Assembly (NCBI GenBank): GCA_964622775.1
Contig: CAZUSO010000041.1
Location: forward strand, 1-25,980
Source of the DNA: CAZUSO01 sp964622775
Lineage (GTDB): Bacteria > Bacteroidota > Bacteroidia > Chitinophagales > Chitinophagaceae
Length of the DNA: 25,980 nucleotides
Direction: 5' to 3'
The translations under genes were made by a program, and so were the position numbers. Every line of letters begins with the position of its first letter. The stretch's first letter is position 1. The notes beneath the pieces are model-generated. The model made no database searches. It worked only from the letters and a program-made list of their open reading frames with translations, and was not told the DNA's origin. Positions 1 to 7,034 of the stretch are shown here, piece by piece.

Positions 1-121
1 TGCGCTGCGTTCCGTAAATTTTACTCCGGCCGGAATGACGACCGCTTATACGCTTTACCCGGAATGACGATACCTTTTACATTCGGGAGATTGCTCCGGT
101 GAGACAATTTGGGATGCACCC
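1..121 (+). repeat. Right-hand part of a dispersed palindromic intergenic repeat (same family as 4406-4677)
   Basis: Bases 1-40 and 70-121 match 4586-4677 almost base for base, up to the end motif AATTTGGGATGCACCC (106-121). The copy differs by a 29-nt insertion at 41-69 that ends in a second CGGAATGACG, so it looks like a local duplication. The left half of the element lies outside the window, so a target duplication cannot be tested. The match to the second copy is seen directly; the reading as one half of a MITE-like element is inference. Confidence 0.75.
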
Positions 122-303
122 TGCGTTTGGCGTTAGCCCACGAGTTGATGTCATGCATGGGTTGACCTCATGTAATGCGACAATTGGGATGCGCTTTGTT
201 TCATTTAATGGCCGGCCACAAAATTTATTTCAAAAAACGGGATGATATTTTAACAACATTTCAAAAAATTTGTATTTTGCCTTACTTTTAAATTATTAAC
301 AAC
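122..303. other. Intergenic region upstream of the first barrel gene
   Basis: No gene is seen. It holds a partial second copy of the dispersed motif (CAATTGGGATGCGC, 181-194) and two related 12-mers beginning GTTGA and ending TCATG near 152-185. Just before the gene, an AT-rich stretch has a weak -7-like box (TATTTTG, 273-279), possibly the promoter of the gene at 304. Confidence 0.4.
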
Positions 304-1116
304 ATGAATTTAAATTATCGACACTTGAAAAGTGCAATTATCTTAATAGCCGTATTGGTTTCGGGCGGCCTGGCTCATGCTCAGCTACCAGGATTTTTTC
401 AGCGTATGCAGTTCGGCTACTCCTATATTACAGCTCAGGCGGAGTATAAAAGCAAGGATATGATAGTGGATGCTAATACCGGCGCCACTTATACGAAAGA
501 TGTAACATCGTCGGTATCTTCCCGTTTTGGCTATGGCGGCTTTTTGGGCTCTACCATTCCGGTTAAGCGCCTGGGACGTAAGAGCATGTTCGCCATTGGA
601 CTGGACTTCACTTATAACGCTTACGTCTGGGACTATAAGGTTCCGATGTTTTCCGGCTACCTGTACGATTCAACCGGCGCTATTGAAGGGCTGGACTACC
701 TGGCTGATTTTGCATTCGACGGCGTAACCGTGCAGATGGGATTGCCGGTAAGTGCGGATTTTAAATTCGGCTGCGATGCGATTACTGATAAAACCGTTCG
801 CTTTTGCAGCACGCTCGGAGCTGGTGTTTATCCCTCCATGTCGGCCACAGTGGATGCCAGCAATGCAGGATTCGGATTTGGAGTTACTCCCTTTGTGAAA
901 GCAGAGTTTGGCATTATGGCCGGCTTGTGTTTTAAGATACGCGCTACTTATGCCTTTGGCAATATTCCCTTTTATAGTGAAGGAGCCAATATTTATGATT
1001 GGGTCAACTTTAAAAGCACCAGCTCGCTGACCGGCAAGCAGGCTATTTCCCTGTCTCTTATCATTATGCCGTTTTCCTGGAACTGGAACCGCACCGGCTG
1101 GTGGAATACATACTAA
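304..1116 (+). CDS. Outer-membrane beta-barrel protein, function unknown
   Basis: A 270-residue protein with a clear Sec signal peptide: basic start, hydrophobic core at about 11-23, and a likely cut after AHA (about residue 26). The mature part has alternating hydrophobic/polar strands rich in Gly, Tyr, Phe and Trp (for example FGYGGFLGSTIP and FGFGVTPFVKAEFGIMAGL), typical of small Bacteroidota outer-membrane barrels. It ends in an aromatic-rich tail, WNWNRTGWWNTY. No enzymatic motif or TonB box was seen. A strong terminator follows, so it is probably monocistronic. It could be a structural porin-like protein or an envelope assembly factor; the specific role is unknown. Confidence 0.75.
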   Translation: MNLNYRHLKSAIILIAVLVSGGLAHAQLPGFFQRMQFGYSYITAQAEYKSKDMIVDANTGATYTKDVTSSVSSRFGYGGFLGSTIPVKRLGRKSMFAIGLDFTYNAYVWDYKVPMFSGYLYDSTGAIEGLDYLADFAFDGVTVQMGLPVSADFKFGCDAITDKTVRFCSTLGAGVYPSMSATVDASNAGFGFGVTPFVKAEFGIMAGLCFKIRATYAFGNIPFYSEGANIYDWVNFKSTSSLTGKQAISLSLIIMPFSWNWNRTGWWNTY

Positions 1117-1147
1117 TCCTCGATACAATAAACAACCGGTACGGCTG

Positions 1148-1173
1148 GCAAACCTATAAAGGTTTGCTTTTTT
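1148..1173 (+). terminator. Rho-independent terminator of the barrel gene
   Basis: Perfect 8-bp stem GCAAACCT/AGGTTTGC with the 4-nt loop ATAA, followed by six T (1168-1173), starting 32 bases after the stop codon. Confidence 0.85.
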
Positions 1174-1191
1174 CATGGGTGACAGGTGAAT

Positions 1192-1297
1192 GAATAATGG
1201 GTGGTGGCGCGAATTAGCTGATGTTCGTTTCCAAAATATTGATCACCTGTTGTATTAGAATCTCATTTCAGCTAATTCACGACACCACCGAATAATG
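1192..1297. mobile_element. 90-bp MITE-like element with 8-bp flanking duplication
   Basis: The core at 1200-1289 has 22-bp terminal inverted repeats (1200-1221 and 1268-1289) that pair at 20 of 22 positions; the outer sequence is GGTGGTGGCGCGAATTAGCT. It is flanked on both sides by the same 8 bases, GAATAATG (1192-1199 and 1290-1297), as expected of a target-site duplication. There is no coding capacity. Caution: the surroundings contain other GAATAAT runs, so the flanking match is less significant than in random DNA. A long hairpin of another origin is the alternative. Confidence 0.6.
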
Positions 1298-1472
1298 AAT
1301 AATCTCTCGTACCTTCGGAATGAATAATTACGAATTGTGAGTTTTCCTGTGCTACTTATCGCTTCATTTGTCATTATGCACTCCAGCAAATACTCATAAA
1401 CCGCCCCATCTTCACTCATCATTTGTTGTCACAATCTATAACTCATTTTCTCCCATAACGGGGAATGAAAAT
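1298..1472. other. Intergenic, nothing recognised
   Basis: AT-rich spacer between the MITE-like element and the regulatory dyads of the small protein gene. It carries a few more GAATAAT runs just after the element. No ORF, RNA or strong hairpin is evident. Confidence 0.4.
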
Positions 1473-1486
1473 ATGATGTGCATCAT
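1473..1486. promoter_or_regulatory. FNR-like dyad ATGATGTGCATCAT
   Basis: Perfect 6-bp arms (ATGATG/CATCAT) around TG. It contains TGAT-N4-ATCA, which is the FNR-family box TTGAT-N4-ATCAA apart from the outermost bases. It lies 139 bases before the start codon at 1625. The gene on the other side of 1625-1999 encodes a regulator with a Crp/Fnr-like output module, which makes it an obvious candidate to bind here; that link is inference. Confidence 0.35.
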
Positions 1487-1556
1487 CCCTGCCACTGTGG
1501 AATATCATATTTCTCCGGTTCCGTTTCCACGATCTTTGTAAGATGATTTTCTATGG

Positions 1557-1591
1557 AACATTTGGAATGTTATTTCACAAAACGAATGTGA
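1557..1591. promoter_or_regulatory. Two further dyads in the upstream region of the 1625 gene
   Basis: AACATT-TGG-AATGTT (1557-1571) is a perfect 6-bp dyad. It is followed by TCACA-N7-TGTGA (1575-1591), which has Crp-like half sites in the everted arrangement. Both lie 34-68 bases before the start codon, a usual place for operators. No exact TAnnTTTG box was found, so the promoter itself is not placed. Confidence 0.3.
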
Positions 1592-1624
1592 TAAATTAAA
1601 AAAAGCCGGATTGAACCTATTAAT

Positions 1625-1999
1625 ATGAAGCGGAAGGAATGTCATCAGATGGAGCAGGAGCATGATGCCTGGCAACGAAGCATTGCATTTCGCAAGCAGG
1701 AGAATGCCTTGCTGAAATACCGCCTGAGCGAAATGGTAGATTACCTTGAAGGAAATAATTTTTTGCAAACCGCAGAATATTTTCATAATGAATTTTTGCT
1801 CCAGGACGAACGGATTCGCAGGATATCCGGTTACCTGGCTGCCTTCCTGGATCAGTTTCAAAGCCTGCTTCCTGAGATGCAATTGCCCGAAAACCTGCTT
1901 CAGGCTCGTGAAAATCTGCGTGCGGAAATATTAAAATTCGAGCAGGAGTTCATCACCCTTTCCAATACCTTCAACCAAAAAATGCTGCGGAATTTATAA
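1625..1999 (+). CDS. Small helical/coiled-coil protein of unknown function
   Basis: A 124-residue soluble protein without signal peptide or membrane segment. Almost the whole chain is predicted helical by eye, with heptad-like spacing of Leu/Ile/Phe and many Glu, Gln and Lys, for example around residues 20-45 and 80-115. No His- or Cys-based metal motif of the hemerythrin type is evident. The gene converges tail to tail on the response-regulator operon: its stop ends at 1999 and the neighbour's stop begins at 2000. Dyads resembling Crp/Fnr sites lie upstream. It may be a target or a partner of that two-component system, but this is inference. I do not recognise the family. Confidence 0.65.
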   Translation: MKRKECHQMEQEHDAWQRSIAFRKQENALLKYRLSEMVDYLEGNNFLQTAEYFHNEFLLQDERIRRISGYLAAFLDQFQSLLPEMQLPENLLQARENLRAEILKFEQEFITLSNTFNQKMLRNL

Positions 2000-3052
2000 T
2001 CAGTTAACCATTTTCAGCAGCTTTTCTTCATCCAGCACCCTGACGGATCCGGCCTCGGTTTCAATGAGCTTTTCCTGCCTGAAATCGCTTAATGTCCTGA
2101 TCAGCGATTCGGTAGTTGTACCGGCAATATGGGCAATATCTTCCCGCGATATATGCATGGAAAAGTTGAGATCATTTTCCTGCTTATATTTTTTCAACAG
2201 CGCAACAATAGCGTCAGCAACCCTTTTACGCAGGGAATTATAAGCAAGATTAATAAGCTGCTCTTCCTTTTCAATAACATTATACGCTAACAGCTTAATG
2301 AACTGCTGAGCGACTTTTTTATTGTTATTGACCAATTTTTCAAAGTCTTCACGCGGGATCATGATGATCTCACACTCTTCCAGGGTTTCCGCGCTTTCGC
2401 TGTACATCCCGTTTTTCAGCAGGGCCTGGTATCCGAAATAATCTCCTTCCGCATACAGCCCGATGGTAAGCTCCTTACCGGCATCATTTACCTTATAAGT
2501 TCTTATTTTTCCTTTATTAAGGAAATACAGGAAATGCGGGCGCCTGGCTTCCGTATAGATTTGCTGCTTCTTTTTGAAATGTGAAGGCCGGGCATTGCTG
2601 AAGGTGTCCAGTTCAATCTCGCCTTCCACCTCTTTTAAAAATTCGTGGTAGCTGTTATGCGACAAGGCTTTCTGACGATGCAGGTTGATCTTCTGCAAAC
2701 GGCTTTCAATGGCGCTGAGTAATTCTACATCGTTGAAAGGCTTCATGATATAATCGTCCGCGCCCATCTCCATGCCTTTCCGGAGATCGCTGCGTTCCGT
2801 TTTCGCGGTCAGAAAAATGAATGGCACATCTTTAAGGCTTTCATTCTTATTGATCAGGTGCAGGAGTCCGTAGCCGTCCAGCACAGGCATCATGATATCG
2901 CATAAAATCAGATCGGGCCTTTCTTTCAGCGCCTTTTCATAACCATCTTTACCGTTCAGGGCAGGCGTTACCTGATAGCCGGCAAGTTCCAGTATCTCAC
3001 AGATATTTTCCCGGATTTCCGTATTGTCTTCTACTAATAATATTTTTGTCAT
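2000..3052 (-). CDS. Response regulator with Crp/Fnr-type output (REC - cNMP-binding fold - winged HTH)
   Basis: A 350-residue protein with three modules. Residues 1-120 form a receiver domain with acidic pair E8/D9, phospho-acceptor D52 (LCDIMMP), T82 and K104 (MKPF). About 140-265 is a cyclic-nucleotide-binding-type beta-roll of the Crp/Fnr family (LYFLNKGKIRTYKVN, GLYAEGDYFGYQALL). About 270-345 is a Crp-type winged helix with the recognition-helix region ISREDIAHIAGTTTESLIRTLS. No Fe-S cysteine cluster as in FNR is seen. Its ATG overlaps the kinase stop as ATGA (3049-3052), so the two are translationally coupled and surely partners. It likely acts as a phosphorylation-controlled DNA-binding regulator. 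Its regulon is unknown; the dyads at 1473-1591 are candidate sites. Confidence 0.9.
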   Translation of the reverse strand: MTKILLVEDNTEIRENICEILELAGYQVTPALNGKDGYEKALKERPDLILCDIMMPVLDGYGLLHLINKNESLKDVPFIFLTAKTERSDLRKGMEMGADDYIMKPFNDVELLSAIESRLQKINLHRQKALSHNSYHEFLKEVEGEIELDTFSNARPSHFKKKQQIYTEARRPHFLYFLNKGKIRTYKVNDAGKELTIGLYAEGDYFGYQALLKNGMYSESAETLEECEIIMIPREDFEKLVNNNKKVAQQFIKLLAYNVIEKEEQLINLAYNSLRKRVADAIVALLKKYKQENDLNFSMHISREDIAHIAGTTTESLIRTLSDFRQEKLIETEAGSVRVLDEEKLLKMVN

Positions 3053-4290
3053 CGCAGAAAGCTTAGATTGATTGTGGTTCCCTTGTTGAGTTCACTTTTA
3101 ATACTAATGGTTCCGTTCATCATCTCCATATATTTAGTCACGATATGAAGACCTAATCCGGTTCCCTGGATGTTGACGGCATTTTGACCCCGGAAAAAGA
3201 TTTCGGAAAGATGCTTTAGATCATGTTCTGAAATTCCGATGCCTTCATCCTGAATTTGAAATTGAATGTCTTTATCGGTTACGCGGCTTTTCAAATAAAT
3301 ATTCTTGTTTTCTTCAGAGAATTTTGCGGCATTGGACAACAGGTTGATCAGGATATTTTTAAAAAGAGTTTCGTCAAGCTTTACCATCTTTTCCCCTTCA
3401 TGCTGATAATGCACGGCCTGTCCTGATTTAAATATATCGGTCATCTCATGATATTGTGTCGTGATGAGCGCCTCCAAATCGAAATGGGTATAAACGGCAT
3501 GAATCCGTCCGTCTTCAATCTTACCGAGCGATAAAAATTCATTCAGGATATTGTTGAGGTTGAACACAGAAGATTTGATGCGCTGCACGTGCTTATCCCG
3601 TTTGTCCTGCTCTTCCGTCAGCCGGTACTTTGCCAGCAGCGAGGCTGAGGAAAGGATGGTGCTTAGCGGTGTTCTGAATTCGTGGGAAGCCATAGAAACA
3701 AAAGAGCTTTTCAGGTCGCTGAGGTCTTTTTCCTTACTCAGTGCCTTTGACAGCTTATCCCGGGACGCCGCCAGTTTATCCAGCGTTTCCTGAAGCGTTT
3801 TGGTGCGCTCATCCACTTTTTGTTCCAGATCTTCATTCAGTATTTCCATCTTCTTATTCATAGCCGCAAGCGCCAACCGTTGTTCCTGGAGCTTTTGCTG
3901 CGTTTCTACCCTTGCGGAGATATCGCTGATAAAGGCAATGGAAAAAATGCCCTCGGTATTTTTATAACTGCTCAGGCTGATTTCGAGTGGAATTTCCGTA
4001 CCGTCCTTTCTGATGCCAAACAGATCCCGTCCCATACCCATCGGCCGGGTCTGCGGGTCTTTGACGAAATTACTCCGGTCGGCAACATGGTTATGATGGT
4101 AACGTCCCGGAATTAATATTTCTACCGGCTGACCGATCAGGTTGTTGGTGTTGTCATAACCGAAAAGGGAAAGCGAAAACCGGTTTGCCAGCACAATCCT
4201 GCCTGTTTTGTCTATTACGAGAATGCCGAGTGATGCATTCTGAAAAACCGCTTCAAATTTTTCCTGTTCGTGTACGAGAAGGTGATCCAT
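3049..4290 (-). CDS. Cytosolic PAS-domain sensor histidine kinase
   Basis: About 413 residues from the ATG at 4290. The frame runs on to a GTG at 4344, but those 18 residues do not look like a domain, while MDHLLVHEQEKFEAVFQNAS is a usual start before a PAS domain. Order: PAS about 10-125 (NASLGILVIDKTGRIVLAN), coiled coil about 130-195, HisKA with the phosphorylated His in SMASHEFRTPLS (H203), and HATPase with N box (NLLSNAAKFS), G1 (DEGIGI) and G2 (GTGLGLHIV). There is no membrane segment, so the signal is sensed in the cytoplasm. No heme- or flavin-binding residue can be assigned by eye. It is the first gene of the operon with the Crp-type response regulator. Confidence 0.9.
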   Translation of the reverse strand: MDHLLVHEQEKFEAVFQNASLGILVIDKTGRIVLANRFSLSLFGYDNTNNLIGQPVEILIPGRYHHNHVADRSNFVKDPQTRPMGMGRDLFGIRKDGTEIPLEISLSSYKNTEGIFSIAFISDISARVETQQKLQEQRLALAAMNKKMEILNEDLEQKVDERTKTLQETLDKLAASRDKLSKALSKEKDLSDLKSSFVSMASHEFRTPLSTILSSASLLAKYRLTEEQDKRDKHVQRIKSSVFNLNNILNEFLSLGKIEDGRIHAVYTHFDLEALITTQYHEMTDIFKSGQAVHYQHEGEKMVKLDETLFKNILINLLSNAAKFSEENKNIYLKSRVTDKDIQFQIQDEGIGISEHDLKHLSEIFFRGQNAVNIQGTGLGLHIVTKYMEMMNGTISIKSELNKGTTINLSFLR

Positions 4291-4397
4291 TACCTGATAA
4301 AATGCGTTCCGCAAAATAACGCAAATAGCCTGATAAATATGCACCCGGGAATACCTTATCTTTCACCTTTCACCCATCAGCTTTATTCATTCCTGCC

Positions 4398-4685
4398 GTT
4401 TTCCCGGGTATATCCCAAATGTTACATTGGTGTAAGGTCTTTTGTCATTCCGCAAAAACGTGCCGTCATTCCGAAAAGAGAATCCCGGATTACGCTTAAT
4501 CCGATGAGGATTTTCGCATGGAGGAATCTCCCAATCGGGAGGATGGGAAAACGCATGGGAGATTCCTCCGCTCCATAAAATTTACTGCGCTGCGTTCCGT
4601 AAATTTTACTCCGGTCGGAATGACGATACCTTTTACATTCGGGAGATTGCTCTGGTGCGAAAATTTGGGATGTACCCGTTTTCCC
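4398..4685. mobile_element. 272-bp MITE-like element (4406-4677) with terminal inverted repeats and 8-bp target duplication
   Basis: Ends are GGGTATATCCCAAAT (4406-4420) and ATTTGGGATGTACCC (4663-4677), inverted copies matching at 14 of 15 bases. Immediately outside, GTTTTCCC stands on both sides (4398-4405 and 4678-4685), a perfect 8-bp direct repeat. Inside, CGTCATTCCG (4464-4473) and CGGAATGACG (4616-4625) form a second inverted pair enclosing three hairpins: CGGATTA/TAATCCG (4486-4503), a 14-bp perfect stem 4520-4533/4556-4569, and a 10-bp stem 4576-4585/4599-4608. There is no plausible coding region. The inner part resembles the common Bacteroidota intergenic palindromes with GGAATGACG and GGAATCTCC. 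A partial second copy lies at 1-121. Mobilisation by a transposase elsewhere is inferred. Confidence 0.8.
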
Positions 4686-4704
4686 TTCATGCAGTAATAT
4701 TGCT

Positions 4705-4712
4705 TACTTTTG
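4705..4712 (+). promoter_or_regulatory. Bacteroidota -7 box TACTTTTG before tpx
   Basis: An exact TAnnTTTG match. It ends only 7 bases before the first ATG (4720), so transcription would start at or next to that codon. No TTG is found at the -33 position; instead that position falls in GTTTTCCC, the right target duplication of the element at 4406-4677. Confidence 0.5.
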
Positions 4713-4719
4713 TAGTATC

Positions 4720-5370
4720 ATGCAACAAAGAAACAGACGTGCGGCATATAAAAAGATCCGGATCGGAATGGCTTTGGGTATGATTACCTTAGGTATGTCC
4801 TGTTCGCCGGCCGAAACATCCAATACCGATACATTATCCAATTCAGTAAACACACAATCAAATCAACATACAATGACTACAATTAAATTGAAAGGAAATG
4901 AAATCCATACCGTGGGTACACTCCCCGCTGTGGGTACGGCAGTAAAAGATTTCACGCTTACTGCATCAGACATGTCGGAAAAAACTTTAGCTGATTTTAA
5001 GGGGAAACAGGTGATTATGAATATTTTTCCCAGCGTTAATACCGGGGTCTGTGCGGCCTCTGTCCGGAATTTCAATAAAGAAGCGGCAGGACTGAACAAT
5101 ACCGTAGTGCTGTGCATATCCAAAGATTTGCCCTATGCACAGGCACAGTTTTGCGGAGCAGAAGGAATTGAAAATGTAACCATGCTTTCTGACTTCCGCA
5201 ATGACTTCGGCAATGCATACGGTGTACAGATGGCTGACGGCCCGATGCGGGGCTTACTAAGCCGCGCCGTGATAGTTGTAAATCCGGAGGGAAAGATTAT
5301 CTACGAAGAACAGGTTCCGGAAATCGCGCAGGAACCAAACTACGCCGCTGCGCTGGCTACAATTAAATAA
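4720..5370 (+). CDS. tpx: Thiol peroxidase (Tpx-type peroxiredoxin), possibly with a lipoprotein leader
   Basis: 216 residues from the first ATG. The Tpx fold begins at about M52 (MTTIKLKGNEIHTVGTLPAVG), which is where most family members start. Peroxidatic Cys is C111 (NIFPSVNTGVCAAS) and resolving Cys C145 (AQFCGAEGIENVTMLSDF), both in the positions known for atypical two-Cys Tpx, which reduces peroxides with thioredoxin. Residues 1-51 are extra: a basic start, a hydrophobic segment with lipobox-like LGMSC (Cys28), then a Ser/Thr/Asn-rich linker. This would export and lipid-anchor the protein. The alternative start is the ATG at 4873, giving a cytosolic 165-residue enzyme. The -7 box sits so close to 4720 that the long form would be nearly leaderless. 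A terminator follows. Confidence 0.88.
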   Translation: MQQRNRRAAYKKIRIGMALGMITLGMSCSPAETSNTDTLSNSVNTQSNQHTMTTIKLKGNEIHTVGTLPAVGTAVKDFTLTASDMSEKTLADFKGKQVIMNIFPSVNTGVCAASVRNFNKEAAGLNNTVVLCISKDLPYAQAQFCGAEGIENVTMLSDFRNDFGNAYGVQMADGPMRGLLSRAVIVVNPEGKIIYEEQVPEIAQEPNYAAALATIK

Positions 5371-5407
5371 GCTCCGGCTCTTTTTCATTTGTTTTCAAAA
5401 ACGACCG

Positions 5408-5445
5408 TCTCCTGTGTTTGTTGAACAGACACAGGAGATGTTTTT
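5408..5445 (+). terminator. Rho-independent terminator of tpx
   Basis: Perfect 10-bp stem TCTCCTGTGT/ACACAGGAGA (5408-5417 and 5429-5438) with an 11-nt loop, followed by TGTTTTT. Confidence 0.85.
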
Positions 5446-5586
5446 ATGCCTTGCCGCGTTACTCATTGAGGCTTCTGGGCAGATGGAAAGCATGGTCCAT
5501 TTTCCATACAATTTTTCATTGTCAACTTTCAATTAGTTTGAGAAAAATTATTTTTTGTATAAATTGCCTGATTAAATTGATATAAG

Positions 5587-6057
5587 ATGCTTAGAGATCA
5601 CCAGTTTCAGACACTGATTACATGGATGGGTAATCTGGGAAGCGGCACTATGGATTATCGTTCTTACGAAAGAGATTTTACCCTGAATGTACCCGGGAAG
5701 CCCGAACTGAAAGGCTCCTCTGCATCAACATTCCTTGGGGACGACAGCGCCTATAATCCGGAAGATCTTTTACTGGCCTCGGTTTCCTCTTGTCACATGC
5801 TCTGGTATTTACATTTATGCGCAGAGCATGGCATAATTGTTCTGGATTATAAAGACCAGGCGCAGGCCACCCTGAGCGAACGCCCCGATGGCAGTGGCCG
5901 TTTTACTAAAATCTTACTGAATCCTACCGTAGTCATCAGCTCCAAAGGCAACGTGGAACTGGCTAACAGCCTGCATAAAGAGGCCAATAAAATGTGTTTC
6001 ATTGCCAATTCGCTCAACTGCCCGGTGGAGCATAACCCAGGTTGCACAACGGGATAA
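5587..6057 (+). CDS. OsmC/Ohr-family peroxiredoxin
   Basis: A 156-residue cytosolic protein with the OsmC fold. The two redox cysteines are present: C69 in the helix motif LLLASVSSCHMLWYL and C145 in the tail motif NSLNCPVEHNP. In this family they reduce organic hydroperoxides, usually with lipoyl or thioredoxin-type donors. The N-terminal ITWMGNLGSGTMDYRSYERDF is typical of the OsmC-like subgroup seen beside general stress genes. The start at 5587 fits the family length. It follows tpx by about 200 bases, but the terminator between them means separate transcription. OsmC-like is a safer call than Ohr because the tail motif belongs to the former. Confidence 0.88.
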   Translation: MLRDHQFQTLITWMGNLGSGTMDYRSYERDFTLNVPGKPELKGSSASTFLGDDSAYNPEDLLLASVSSCHMLWYLHLCAEHGIIVLDYKDQAQATLSERPDGSGRFTKILLNPTVVISSKGNVELANSLHKEANKMCFIANSLNCPVEHNPGCTTG

Positions 6058-6173
6058 GCTGATTGCTGAAGATTTTAATGACCATCACTTTCACTTCAAT
6101 ATCCCGATAACAACCAGCGACTAAAGCGAGCAGACAAATCAACACTTTTGAGCTCCAACCGATGTAATGCCTG

Positions 6174-7034
6174 TTACCGGATTTGGTGCTGCAGGTTAAA
6201 GGTTAAGGGCAACTTGTACAATACCTTCACCGGCCTGTCGCCTACTTTTCCGGGCGTCCAGCGCGGCATAGCTTTTACTACGCGCAAAGCCTCCCGGTCA
6301 CAGCCTCCGCCAATGCCTTTGATCACCACTTCCTGTTCAATGCTGCCTTGTTCATTTACAACAAATTCTACCAGCACCATTCCTCCAATTCCGGCGTCAA
6401 TAGCGGCTTCCGGGTAACGAAGTTTACTTTGAAGATAAGCACGAAGCGCTTCCTGTCCTCCGGGAAACTCCGGCATGGCTGATACGGTATGATAAACCTT
6501 TTTAGGATCAACAGCATTGCCCTTATCTTCCACAGTTTTTATCATACCACCGCCACCCGCTTCCGGTCGTTCTTTTGATCGGGCTGTTTCCGTCCCGTCT
6601 TCTATGCCTTCATAGGTTACCGGACCGGTCAGTTTATCCTTGAACGTACTGACATCCTTCAACACATCATCAGGCGGAATAACCGGATCATCGGTAATGA
6701 CCGGCACCACAAACTTTTCCGCAGGAGCAATGGCCGGCGCCTTTTGTACCGGTTCCTGAAGCGGAATGTTTTGAGCCGGCTGCGGCATCTCCAAAGGGGT
6801 CATGATAATCGGGCCATGATTGACATCCGTAATGATTCGGGGCTGCGCTGCCGGAGACAGCTTTACCACTATGCCAAGCAGCAGCCCGATTACAAGGAGC
6901 GCCATGACGACCGTGAGGGATAAGAGACCGGTGCGGTTTGCATAACGGCGCAAGATGTAGCTGCCGTATTCTTTGTTGCGATTTTCGAACAGCAAATCAA
7001 GATAGCTGGTTCGAAGGATGTTTTGCGTTTTCAT
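6174..7034 (-). CDS. Energy transducer TonB
   Basis: 286 residues from the ATG at 7034; the frame extends upstream to a TTG, but MKTQNILRTSYLDLLFENRN is the usual start of Bacteroidota TonB proteins. Order: short cytoplasmic N-terminus (FENRNKEYGSYILRR), one membrane helix at about 37-57, a periplasmic Pro/Glu-rich linker (about 75-180), and a TonB C-terminal domain at about 183-283 (AMPEFPGGQEALRAYLQSKLRYPEAA through MPRWTPGKVGDRPVKVLYKLPLTFNL). It transmits proton-motive energy from ExbB/ExbD to outer-membrane SusC/FecA-type transporters. ExbB/ExbD genes are not next to it. It stands alone between convergent OsmC and a repeat-rich spacer. Confidence 0.92.
   Translation of the reverse strand: MKTQNILRTSYLDLLFENRNKEYGSYILRRYANRTGLLSLTVVMALLVIGLLLGIVVKLSPAAQPRIITDVNHGPIIMTPLEMPQPAQNIPLQEPVQKAPAIAPAEKFVVPVITDDPVIPPDDVLKDVSTFKDKLTGPVTYEGIEDGTETARSKERPEAGGGGMIKTVEDKGNAVDPKKVYHTVSAMPEFPGGQEALRAYLQSKLRYPEAAIDAGIGGMVLVEFVVNEQGSIEQEVVIKGIGGGCDREALRVVKAMPRWTPGKVGDRPVKVLYKLPLTFNLQHQIR

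Noticed and set aside
670..1176. Long minus-strand open frame opposite the first barrel gene
   Set aside because: It lies over a gene with a clear signal peptide and terminator, and its translation has no domain-like pattern.
4270..4690. Open frames across the 4406-4677 element on both strands
   Set aside because: The region is palindromic, and the translations are low in structure; the frames arise from the inverted repeats.
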